Source: Gammaproteobacteria bacterium
GTDB lineage: Bacteria > Pseudomonadota > Gammaproteobacteria > Xanthomonadales > Xanthomonadaceae
Direction: 5' to 3'
Assembly: GCA_030431185.1 (NCBI GenBank)
Contig: JAUIJO010000201.1
Span: forward strand, 1-5,441
DNA length: 5,441 nucleotides
Shown: positions 1-5,441 of the stretch, piece after piece
Numbering within the stretch: position 1 is the stretch's first letter
How the letters are laid out: every line of letters begins with the position of its first letter
Translations under genes and position numbers: made by a program
The notes under the pieces: generated by a model
The model's database searches: none
The model's input: only the letters and a program-made list of their open reading frames with translations
Told to the model about the DNA's origin: nothing

Positions 1-1
1 C

Positions 2-232
2 GTGCCCCTGGCGCTGATGCGTTCCTGCGACGAGGGCGGGGTCTACTTCGACCCGATGGACACGACCTACTTCTCGAGCCGGGAGACCATCGTCGCCACG
101 AGGCCGGGGGGCATGCCGGTATGGCGCGACAAGATCTTCGCGCTGATGCACCGCAATGCCGCGCCGGCCACGGGCTACTTCCACATCCCGGGCAACCGCC
201 TGGTCGAGCTGGGCGCCCAGGTCGAGATCTGA
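2..232 (+). CDS. kup: Kup-family low-affinity potassium transporter, C-terminal fragment (5' end outside window)
   Basis: Only the last 76 codons are present; the frame is open to the left edge, so the gene is cut by the window and not broken. These residues match the cytoplasmic tail of Kup (TrkD) potassium permeases: a YF-x-x-RETI segment, then GGMPVWRDKIFALMHRNA, then the terminal block YFHIPGNRLVELGAQVEI, which is the usual Kup ending. Kup proteins are inner-membrane proton-coupled K+ importers with about 12 transmembrane helices and a soluble C-terminal domain; the helices themselves are not visible here. The gene ends 39 bp from the convergent end of ktrA, so two different potassium uptake systems are adjacent. 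In my recollection kup also lies near ruvB in Xanthomonas relatives. Identification is confident; completeness of the upstream part cannot be judged. Confidence 0.9.
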   Translation: MPLALMRSCDEGGVYFDPMDTTYFSSRETIVATRPGGMPVWRDKIFALMHRNAAPATGYFHIPGNRLVELGAQVEI

Positions 233-237
233 GCGTC

Positions 238-255
238 CGCCCGGCGCCGGGGGCG
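238..255. terminator. GC-rich inverted repeat between convergent kup and ktrA (possible bidirectional terminator)
   Basis: The 39 bp between the two stop codons contain CGCCC (238-242) and GGGCG (251-255) around a GGCGCC-containing centre. The middle 12 bases (240-251, CCCGGCGCCGGG) form a perfect palindrome. A hairpin at the meeting point of two convergent genes is where a terminator is expected, but neither strand has a T tract next to it. It may be a weak or Rho-assisted terminator, or simply GC-rich sequence. Confidence 0.3.
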
Positions 256-271
256 TCGGTGGGTGGCGCGC

Positions 272-946
272 TCAGGCCAGGGCGGCGAAACGCTCCACGC
301 GGTCGGTCGGGCCCGAGATGACCAGGATGTCGCCGGTCTCGACGATCGTCTGCGCCCTGGCGTAGATGAAGTCGTGACGGCCGCGCTTGATCCCCACCAC
401 CGTCACGCCGTGCCGGCTGCGCACGGCGGATTCGCTCAGGGTCTTGTCGAGCGTCTCGGCCGGCGCCCCGGTCTTCGCGATCGCGAAACCGTCGTCGAAC
501 TCGATGAAGTCGATCATCTTGCCGGTGACCAGGTGGGCGACCCGCTTGCCCATGGCGGACTCCGGGTGGACCACGTGGTGCGCGCCGGTACGCTCGAGGA
601 TGCGGCCATGCCGGTCGCCGGTGGCCTTGGCCCAGATGTCGACCACGCCGACCTCCTCGAGCGCGAGCACGGTCAGCACGCTGGCTTCGATGTCTTCGCC
701 GATGCCGACCACCGCGTGGCCCATCTTGCCGACCCCGAGCTGCCGCAGCACCTCGCTGTCGGTGGCGTCGGCCTGGACCACGTGGGTGAGATGGTCGGTC
801 CAGCGCTGGACCACCTCCGGGTCTTCGTCGATGCCCAGCACCTCGTGGCCGACCTGCATCAATGAACGCGCGACGGCACCGCCGAACCGGCCCAGGCCGA
901 TGATCGCGACGCTGTCGGAGGGGAAGGGGGATTTCCTGCTAGCCAA
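272..946 (-). CDS. ktrA: KtrA/TrkA-type RCK potassium channel regulatory subunit
   Basis: This is the cytoplasmic gating subunit of a Ktr potassium uptake system. In the family an octameric RCK ring binds nucleotide (NAD(H), ATP/ADP) and controls the KtrB pore. With the chosen start the protein has 224 residues, normal for KtrA/KtrC and about half of the two-domain TrkA. Residues about 12-130 are a Rossmann RCK_N domain: AIIGLGRFGG at 14-23 is the dinucleotide-binding glycine loop, and D40 at the end of the second strand (LGID) is the usual ribose-binding acid. Residues about 135-220 fit RCK_C, with the pattern LSESAVRSRHGVTVVGIKR and the late TGDILVISG strand. The frame is open to an ATG at 1000, but that would add 18 uncharacteristic residues read through the end of ktrB. 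TTG at 944-946 has AGAGGAG 10 nt upstream and overlaps the ktrB stop by 8 nt, so translational coupling to ktrB is likely. Start choice is inference; family is clear. Confidence 0.9.
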   Translation of the reverse strand: MASRKSPFPSDSVAIIGLGRFGGAVARSLMQVGHEVLGIDEDPEVVQRWTDHLTHVVQADATDSEVLRQLGVGKMGHAVVGIGEDIEASVLTVLALEEVGVVDIWAKATGDRHGRILERTGAHHVVHPESAMGKRVAHLVTGKMIDFIEFDDGFAIAKTGAPAETLDKTLSESAVRSRHGVTVVGIKRGRHDFIYARAQTIVETGDILVISGPTDRVERFAALA

Positions 947-2267
947 CGATGGGGCGCTCCTCTGGATAACGATAGGACAGGTGGTGGCTGCGCAATGCAA
1001 GCGCGGTCGCGACCGTGATCGTGCCCACGCGACCCACGTACATCAGGACGATCAGGATGCCCTGGCCGGCGGGGGGCAGGCTGCCGGTGATGCCGGTCGA
1101 CAGGCCCACCGTGGCGAACGCGGAGATCACCTCGAACATCAGGATGTTCAAGGGCTGGTCCGTCACGCTCTCCAGCGCGAGCGTCGCGATGGCCAGCACG
1201 GTGAGGCCGAGCAGCACCACCGAAAGCGCCTGGCGCTGGGTCTCCGGGGACATGCGCCGGCGGAACGCGGTGGTGTCGCGGCTGCCGCGGACCTCGGCCC
1301 ACACGACGAATCCAAGCAACAGGAAGGTGGTGACCTTGATGCCGCCGGCGGTACCGGCGCTGCCGCCGCCGATGAACATCAGCACGTAGTGGACCGCGAG
1401 CGTCTCCTGCTGCATCGCGCCGACGTCGACCACGTTGAAGCCGGCGGTGCGCGCACTGACCGAATGGAACGCCGCCGCCAGCAGCTTGCCGCCGGTGCCG
1501 AGCCCGGCGAGGGTGAAGTGCCATTCGTAGACGACGATCATCAGCATGCCGCCGGCGAACAGGATCGCCGTGCCGAGCAGGGTGATCTTGGTGTGCACCG
1601 ACCAGCGCCCCCACCGCAGCGGCTGGCGGCGCAGCTCCTGCAGCACCGGGAAGCCGAGCCCGCCCAGAACGATCGCGCCCATCACCGGCAGCAGCACCAC
1701 CGGATCGGTGGCGAAGCGGGTCAGGCTGTCGGACCAGGTCGAGAATCCGGCGTTGTTGAAGGCCGATATGGAATGGAACAGGCCATGCCAGGCCGCGCTG
1801 CCCCACGGCTCGCCATAGCCGAAGTGCAGGCGCGCGGCCAGGACGGCGGCCAGGCTGGCCTCGACCGCCACGGTCAGCAGCACCACCAGGCGGAGCAGCT
1901 CGGTGACGTTGCCCAGGCCGACGCTGCGGGTTTCCGCCTGCGCCATCAGCCGCGTCCCCAGCCGAAGCCGGCCGGCCACCAGGAGGCTGAGGAGGGTGGC
2001 GCCGGTCATCATGCCGAAGCCGCCCAGCTGGAACAGCGCCATGATCACCACCTGGCCGAACGTGGACCAGTGGGTGGGGGTGTCCACCACGGCCAGGCCG
2101 GTGACGCAGACGGCGGACGTGGCGGTGAACAACGCGGTCAGCCCATCGGCCGCGACGCCGTCGGCGAGCGAGACCGGCAGCATCAGCAGGGCCGTCCCCA
2201 CCATGATCGCGCCGAAGAAGGCCAGCGGGATCACCCGTGCCGGGTGGCGGAAACCGTGTCGCAGCAC
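939..2267 (-). CDS. ktrB: KtrB/TrkH-type potassium uptake channel, membrane subunit
   Basis: This is the inner-membrane K+ translocating subunit of a Ktr system, a family that is commonly Na+-dependent. The 442-residue protein shows the four M1-P-M2 repeats of the TrkH/KtrB/HKT superfamily. Selectivity-filter segments are VCVTGL (53-58), NNAGF (171-175), RTAGF (273-277) and ATVGL (385-389), each with its key glycine. The stretch 300-315 (GGGSAGTAGGIKVTTF) is the glycine-rich intramembrane gate loop in the third repeat. YVGRVGTIT (410-418) near the C terminus carries the conserved M2D arginine. The length fits KtrB (about 440-460) better than TrkH (about 480). The start is GTG at 2265-2267, with AGGA 9 nt upstream; HPARVIPLAFF then leads directly into the first helix. 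An ATG at 2360 would add 31 Arg/Pro-rich residues and reach to within 14 bp of ruvB, so I think it less likely. ktrA follows with an 8-nt overlap. Confidence 0.92.
   Translation of the reverse strand: MLRHGFRHPARVIPLAFFGAIMVGTALLMLPVSLADGVAADGLTALFTATSAVCVTGLAVVDTPTHWSTFGQVVIMALFQLGGFGMMTGATLLSLLVAGRLRLGTRLMAQAETRSVGLGNVTELLRLVVLLTVAVEASLAAVLAARLHFGYGEPWGSAAWHGLFHSISAFNNAGFSTWSDSLTRFATDPVVLLPVMGAIVLGGLGFPVLQELRRQPLRWGRWSVHTKITLLGTAILFAGGMLMIVVYEWHFTLAGLGTGGKLLAAAFHSVSARTAGFNVVDVGAMQQETLAVHYVLMFIGGGSAGTAGGIKVTTFLLLGFVVWAEVRGSRDTTAFRRRMSPETQRQALSVVLLGLTVLAIATLALESVTDQPLNILMFEVISAFATVGLSTGITGSLPPAGQGILIVLMYVGRVGTITVATALALRSHHLSYRYPEERPIVG
957..963 (-). promoter_or_regulatory. Shine-Dalgarno site for the TTG start of ktrA
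   Basis: Reading the minus strand, AGAGGAG lies inside the last codons of ktrB and is followed after 10 nt by TTG (946-944). It is the best ribosome-binding match near the ktrA start and is the reason for preferring the TTG over the ATG at 1000. Confidence 0.55.
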
Positions 2268-2374
2268 TGCGGGAGGTCCTGTGCGGGCCCGGGAGGGGCG
2301 CGATGAGTGGCGGATTCTGCCATGCGGCCGCGTGAAGGGTGCGCGTCGAGCGGCTCCCATGCGACCATGCGCCG
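2268..2374. promoter_or_regulatory. Divergent intergenic region between ktrB and ruvB
   Basis: These 107 bp separate two diverging genes, so by position they should hold the promoters for ktrBA (leftward) and for the ruvB-ybgC-tol operon (rightward). I see no convincing -35/-10 pair on either strand. The region is GC-rich, with an 8-bp palindrome CGGGCCCG at 2284-2291 and no repeat array. If ktrB starts at the upstream ATG (2360), only 14 bp would remain. The regulatory role is inferred from gene orientation alone. Confidence 0.4.
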
Positions 2375-3427
2375 ATGACAGAAGATCGCATCATCGCCGC
2401 CGACGCCACGCGCGAGGACGACGCCCTCGAGGCGTCGATCCGGCCCAAGCGCCTGGACGAGTACCTGGGCCAGCAGCCGGTGCGGGAACAGATGAAGATC
2501 TACATCGAGGCGGCCAAGGGCCGTGGCGAGGCGCTCGACCACGTGCTGATCTTCGGGCCGCCCGGACTGGGCAAGACCACCCTCAGCCACGTCATCGCCA
2601 ACGAGCTGGGCGTCAACCTGCGGGTGACCTCGGGCCCGGTGATCGAGAAGGCCGGCGACCTCGCCGCGCTGCTGACCAACCTGCAGCCGCACGACGTGCT
2701 GTTCGTCGACGAGATCCACCGGCTGTCGCCGGTGGTCGAGGAGGTGCTGTACCCGGCGATGGAGGACTTCCAGATCGACATCATGATCGGCGAGGGTCCG
2801 GCCGCGCGTTCGATCAAGCTCGACCTGCCTCCGTTCACCCTGATCGGCGCCACCACCCGCGCCGGCCTGTTGACCGCGCCCCTGCGCGATCGCTTCGGCA
2901 TCGTCCAACGCCTGCAGTTCTACGACGCCGAGGAGCTCACCCGGATCGTGCGCCGTTCTGCCAGGATCCTGGGCATCGATTGCGTCGCCGAGGGCGCGTC
3001 GGAGATCGCCCGGCGCTCGCGTGGCACCCCGCGCATCGCCAACCGCCTGCTGCGCCGCGTCCGCGACTACGCCCAGGTCCGGGCCGGTGGCTCGATCAGC
3101 CGCGAGGTCGCCGACGCCGCGATGGCCATGCTCAAGGTCGACCCCCAGGGCTTCGACGAGCTGGACCGGCGCCTGCTGCTCACCATCATCGAGAACTTCG
3201 ACGGCGGGCCGGTGGGCGTGGAGTCGCTGGCCGCGGCGCTCAGCGAGGAGCGCGGCACGCTGGAGGACGTCATCGAACCCTTCCTGATCCAGCAGGGGTT
3301 CCTGGTCCGCACCGCGCGCGGGCGCATGGCCACCAACAAGGCCTACCGGCACGTCGGCCTGAAGCCGGTCGGCAAGGATCCCGGCCTGTTCCCCGCCGAT
3401 CCCGAGCCCGATCCGGCGGCGCCCTGA
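2375..3427 (+). CDS. ruvB: Holliday junction branch-migration ATPase RuvB
   Basis: RuvB is the hexameric AAA+ motor that, with RuvA, drives branch migration of Holliday junctions before RuvC cleavage in recombinational repair. The 350-residue protein is full length for the family. It shows SIRPKRLDEYLGQ at 21-33, Walker A GPPGLGKTT at 61-69, Walker B with DEIH at 112-115, sensor 1 GATTRAG at 158-164, PLRDRFG at 169-175 (the arginine-finger region) and sensor 2 GTPRIANR at 217-224. The C-terminal winged-helix DNA-binding domain ends in GFLVRTARGRMATNKAYRHVG. An acidic Pro-rich tail (ADPEPDPAAP) follows. The ATG at 2375 gives MTEDRII, as in related RuvB proteins; the frame is open to GTG 2339 but the extra 12 residues are not family-like. 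No strong Shine-Dalgarno sequence precedes it. ruvA and ruvC are not in the window. It is the first gene of the rightward cluster, 68 bp before ybgC. Confidence 0.97.
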   Translation: MTEDRIIAADATREDDALEASIRPKRLDEYLGQQPVREQMKIYIEAAKGRGEALDHVLIFGPPGLGKTTLSHVIANELGVNLRVTSGPVIEKAGDLAALLTNLQPHDVLFVDEIHRLSPVVEEVLYPAMEDFQIDIMIGEGPAARSIKLDLPPFTLIGATTRAGLLTAPLRDRFGIVQRLQFYDAEELTRIVRRSARILGIDCVAEGASEIARRSRGTPRIANRLLRRVRDYAQVRAGGSISREVADAAMAMLKVDPQGFDELDRRLLLTIIENFDGGPVGVESLAAALSEERGTLEDVIEPFLIQQGFLVRTARGRMATNKAYRHVGLKPVGKDPGLFPADPEPDPAAP

Positions 3428-3436
3428 GTCGACAGT

Positions 3437-3455
3437 TCCGGGGCCGCGCCCCGGA
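3437..3455 (+). terminator. Hairpin in the ruvB-ybgC gap (possible attenuator or weak terminator)
   Basis: Ten bases after the ruvB stop, CCGGGGC (3438-3444) and GCCCCGG (3448-3454) form a 7-bp perfect stem around a 3-nt loop; the flanking T3437 and A3455 can add an eighth pair. The stem is very stable, but it is followed by ATTCGGTCA and not by a T run, so it is not a canonical intrinsic terminator. It could partly separate ruvB from ybgC-tol expression, or protect the ruvB transcript end. Confidence 0.4.
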
Positions 3456-3495
3456 TTCGGTCACACTGGCGGCTCCCCATTCATGCCCTTAGCCA

Positions 3496-3906
3496 ATGTT
3501 CAGCCTACCGATCAGGATTTACTGGGAAGATACCGACGCGGGTGGCGTGGTCTACCACGCGAACTACGTGGCGTACCTCGAACGCGCTCGGTCCGAATGG
3601 ATGCGGACCCTCGGCCATGGCCAGGGGGCCCTGCGTGCCGGCGAGGACCTGGTCTTCGCGGTGCGCGCGATGGCGATGGACTTCCTCAAGCCGGCGCGGC
3701 TGGACGACGCGCTCGAGGTGTCCGTGGTGCTGCGGCAGTGCCGCAAGGCCAGCGCGGTGTTCGTACAGGAGGTCCGTCGCGGCGACGAGGTGCTGTTGAC
3801 CGCGCAGGTGCGCGTCGCGGCGCTGGACGCCGCCGGGTTCCGGCCCCGGGCGATTCCGCAGGCCCTGTACGAGCAGCTCAAGTCACTTGAAGTCCCTTCG
3901 CCCTGA
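3496..3906 (+). CDS. ybgC: Tol-Pal system-associated acyl-CoA thioesterase YbgC
   Basis: YbgC is a small cytoplasmic hotdog-fold thioesterase (4-hydroxybenzoyl-CoA thioesterase type) that hydrolyses acyl-CoA thioesters; its gene is habitually located just upstream of tolQ. The protein has 136 residues, the family size. The signature is at the N terminus: YWEDTDAGGVVYHANYVAYLERAR from residue 9, where D14 corresponds to the catalytic Asp18 of E. coli YbgC, and Y20-H21 follow as usual. The segment DFLKPARLDDALEV and the C-terminal RPRAIPQAL also match the family. The ATG at 3496 gives a normal N terminus (MFSLPIRIYWEDTDAGG), although only a poor ribosome-binding sequence precedes it. The 68-bp gap to ruvB contains a strong hairpin; the gap to tolQ is 43 bp. 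Its exact physiological substrate in the Tol context is not settled for the family. Confidence 0.95.
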   Translation: MFSLPIRIYWEDTDAGGVVYHANYVAYLERARSEWMRTLGHGQGALRAGEDLVFAVRAMAMDFLKPARLDDALEVSVVLRQCRKASAVFVQEVRRGDEVLLTAQVRVAALDAAGFRPRAIPQALYEQLKSLEVPSP

Positions 3907-3949
3907 CAAGCAATCGATTCACGCCCTGACGGGCACGGAGAAAAGAAGA

Positions 3950-4732
<783 letters not shown>

Positions 4733-4783
4733 CCCCGCTCCCTGCCTTCGGGCGTTGGATCCCACGAACACGAGAGGACCGCC

Positions 4784-5221
4784 ATGTCCGGCATCGCCGC
4801 GCGACGCAAGCGCAAACGCAAGCTCAAGGCCGAGATCAACGTCGTGCCCTACATCGACGTGATGCTGGTGCTGTTGATCATCTTCATGGTCACCGCGCCG
4901 CTGTTGAACCTCGGCGTCGAGATCGAGCTGCCGAAGTCGAACGCCAAGTCGATGCAGGAGAAGAAGGACCCCATCGTCGTCACCGTCGACCGCGAGGGGA
5001 ATTATTTCCTGGTGCTCGAGCCCGGCAGCAACGAAGCCGTGAGTGCCGAGACCCTGGTGGCCAAGATGCGCGCCATCGTCAGCCAGAACCCGGACGTGCC
5101 GGTGTTCGTCGCCGGTGACGGCTCGGCGAGCTACCAGCAGGTGTTCGATGCGATGGTCCTGCTCCAGAACGCGGACGTCGAACGCGTCGGCCTGATGAGC
5201 TCGCAGAGGGACGAGCCCTGA
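4784..5221 (+). CDS. tolR: Tol-Pal system proton channel subunit TolR
   Basis: TolR is the ExbD-family partner of TolQ: one N-terminal transmembrane helix in the inner membrane and a periplasmic domain thought to bind peptidoglycan when the motor is active. The 145-residue protein begins with a strongly basic cytoplasmic stretch (RRKRKRKLK, 7-15), then EINVVPYIDVMLVLLIIFMVTAP. D25 in this helix corresponds to Asp23 of E. coli TolR, the protonatable residue of the channel. The periplasmic domain (about 44-145) includes the family pattern ELPKS, VTVDREGNYFL and VPVFVAGDGSASYQQVFDAMVLLQNADVERVGL. The ATG at 4784 has GAGAGGA (4772-4778) 5 nt upstream, a good ribosome-binding site. Its TGA stop shares one base with the tolA ATG (TGATG), so the two are probably translationally coupled. 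Confidence 0.96.
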   Translation: MSGIAARRKRKRKLKAEINVVPYIDVMLVLLIIFMVTAPLLNLGVEIELPKSNAKSMQEKKDPIVVTVDREGNYFLVLEPGSNEAVSAETLVAKMRAIVSQNPDVPVFVAGDGSASYQQVFDAMVLLQNADVERVGLMSSQRDEP

Positions 5222-5441
5222 TGCGGGAAACCCGTGCCGACACGACGCTGGCCGTGGTATTCGCGGTCGGGCTGCATGTGCTCCTGCTGCTGCTCATGGT
5301 CGCCGGCCTCTGGTGGGACCGTGACGACACGCAGGTGCAGGCCATGGGGTCGCCGATTTCCGCGGAACTGGTGGACGCCAATGCGCTTTCGTCGGAGATG
5401 CAGCGCACGCTCGCCAACCGGCCCGATCCGGTGGAGCCGCT
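5221..5441 (+). CDS. tolA: TolA, N-terminal fragment (3' end outside window)
   Basis: An open frame of 73 codons starts at ATG 5221, overlapping the tolR stop by one base, and runs off the right edge. It encodes a short polar N terminus (MRETRADTT), one hydrophobic helix at about 10-32 (LAVVFAVGLHVLLLLLMVAGLWW) and then a polar periplasmic segment. Position after tolR, topology and the histidine H19 in the helix fit TolA, the protein that links the TolQR motor to TolB-Pal. E. coli TolA has Ser and His four residues apart in this helix; here the His is kept but residue 15, at the serine position, is Ala. The coiled-coil domain II and the C-terminal domain III lie beyond the window, so the call rests on the N terminus and on gene order. 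Confidence 0.85.
   Translation, partial: MRETRADTTLAVVFAVGLHVLLLLLMVAGLWWDRDDTQVQAMGSPISAELVDANALSSEMQRTLANRPDPVEP

Noticed and set aside
387..2306. A 639-codon open frame on the plus strand, antisense to ktrA and ktrB
   Set aside because: Its translation is low-complexity and rich in His, Gln, Arg, Ala and Gly with no recognisable domain, while the opposite strand encodes two clear protein families. It is a GC-rich shadow frame.
859..2448. A 529-codon minus-strand frame overlapping ktrB in another register
   Set aside because: It is Arg/Pro/Gly-rich with no domain, whereas the ktrB frame shows four filter repeats. It is a shadow frame and not a frameshifted gene.
2231..3352. A 373-codon minus-strand frame antisense to ruvB
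   Set aside because: It has Asp/Gln/His/Leu-rich composition typical of antisense to GC-rich genes, and nothing family-like.
3456..3483. A possible promoter upstream of ybgC (TTCGGT, 16-bp gap, CATTCA)
   Set aside because: The match to sigma-70 elements is too poor, particularly at the -35 position.
1903..3492. A 529-codon plus-strand frame overlapping ktrB (antisense) and ruvB (same strand, shifted)
   Set aside because: The product is Arg/Pro/Ala-rich without motifs, and RuvB in the neighbouring frame has every expected AAA+ motif.
3899..3930. A 9-bp direct repeat CGCCCTGAC at 3899-3907 and 3922-3930, the second followed by a 4-bp hairpin (GCCC-TGAC-GGGC)
   Set aside because: It is short, one copy lies partly in the ybgC end, and GC-rich DNA produces such matches by chance. 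I could not support an operator or terminator.

Overview
The window is GC-rich and gene-dense. It looks like the chromosome of a gammaproteobacterium in the Xanthomonadaceae/Lysobacteraceae group (Lysobacter, Luteimonas or Xanthomonas relatives). That placement rests on the RuvB sequence, the ruvB-ybgC-tolQRA order and the strong codon GC bias. It is an inference, because no database search was possible.

Layout, left to right. (1) Positions 1-232, plus strand: the last 76 codons of a Kup-type potassium transporter. (2) Positions 272-2267, minus strand: a two-gene Ktr-type potassium uptake operon. ktrB (membrane pore) is transcribed first. ktrA (cytoplasmic RCK gating subunit) follows, overlapping the end of ktrB by 8 nt and most likely starting at TTG. 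(3) A 107-bp divergent intergenic region. (4) Positions 2375-5441, plus strand: ruvB (Holliday-junction branch-migration motor), ybgC (acyl-CoA thioesterase), tolQ, tolR and the start of tolA, closely spaced and apparently one operon that runs off the right edge.

The left half is about potassium supply: Kup and Ktr are two unrelated transport systems lying tail to tail. The right half is the widely conserved ruv/tol-pal neighbourhood. TolQ and TolR form the proton-driven inner-membrane motor, TolA carries its energy across the periplasm to TolB-Pal, and YbgC is the usual cytoplasmic companion of the cluster. Together these maintain the outer membrane and its constriction at division. RuvB acts with RuvA and RuvC, which are not in the window, in recombination.

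No mobile element, CRISPR array, RNA gene or unknown system is visible, and no gene-free stretch exceeds about 110 bp. Many long open frames overlap the real genes in other frames, as expected in GC-rich DNA. I regard them as shadows. The points worth a second look are modest: the position and start-codon choices of ktrAB, the missing promoter signature for the ruvB-tol operon, two GC hairpins, a long TolQ N-terminus and a TolA helix lacking the E. coli-type serine.
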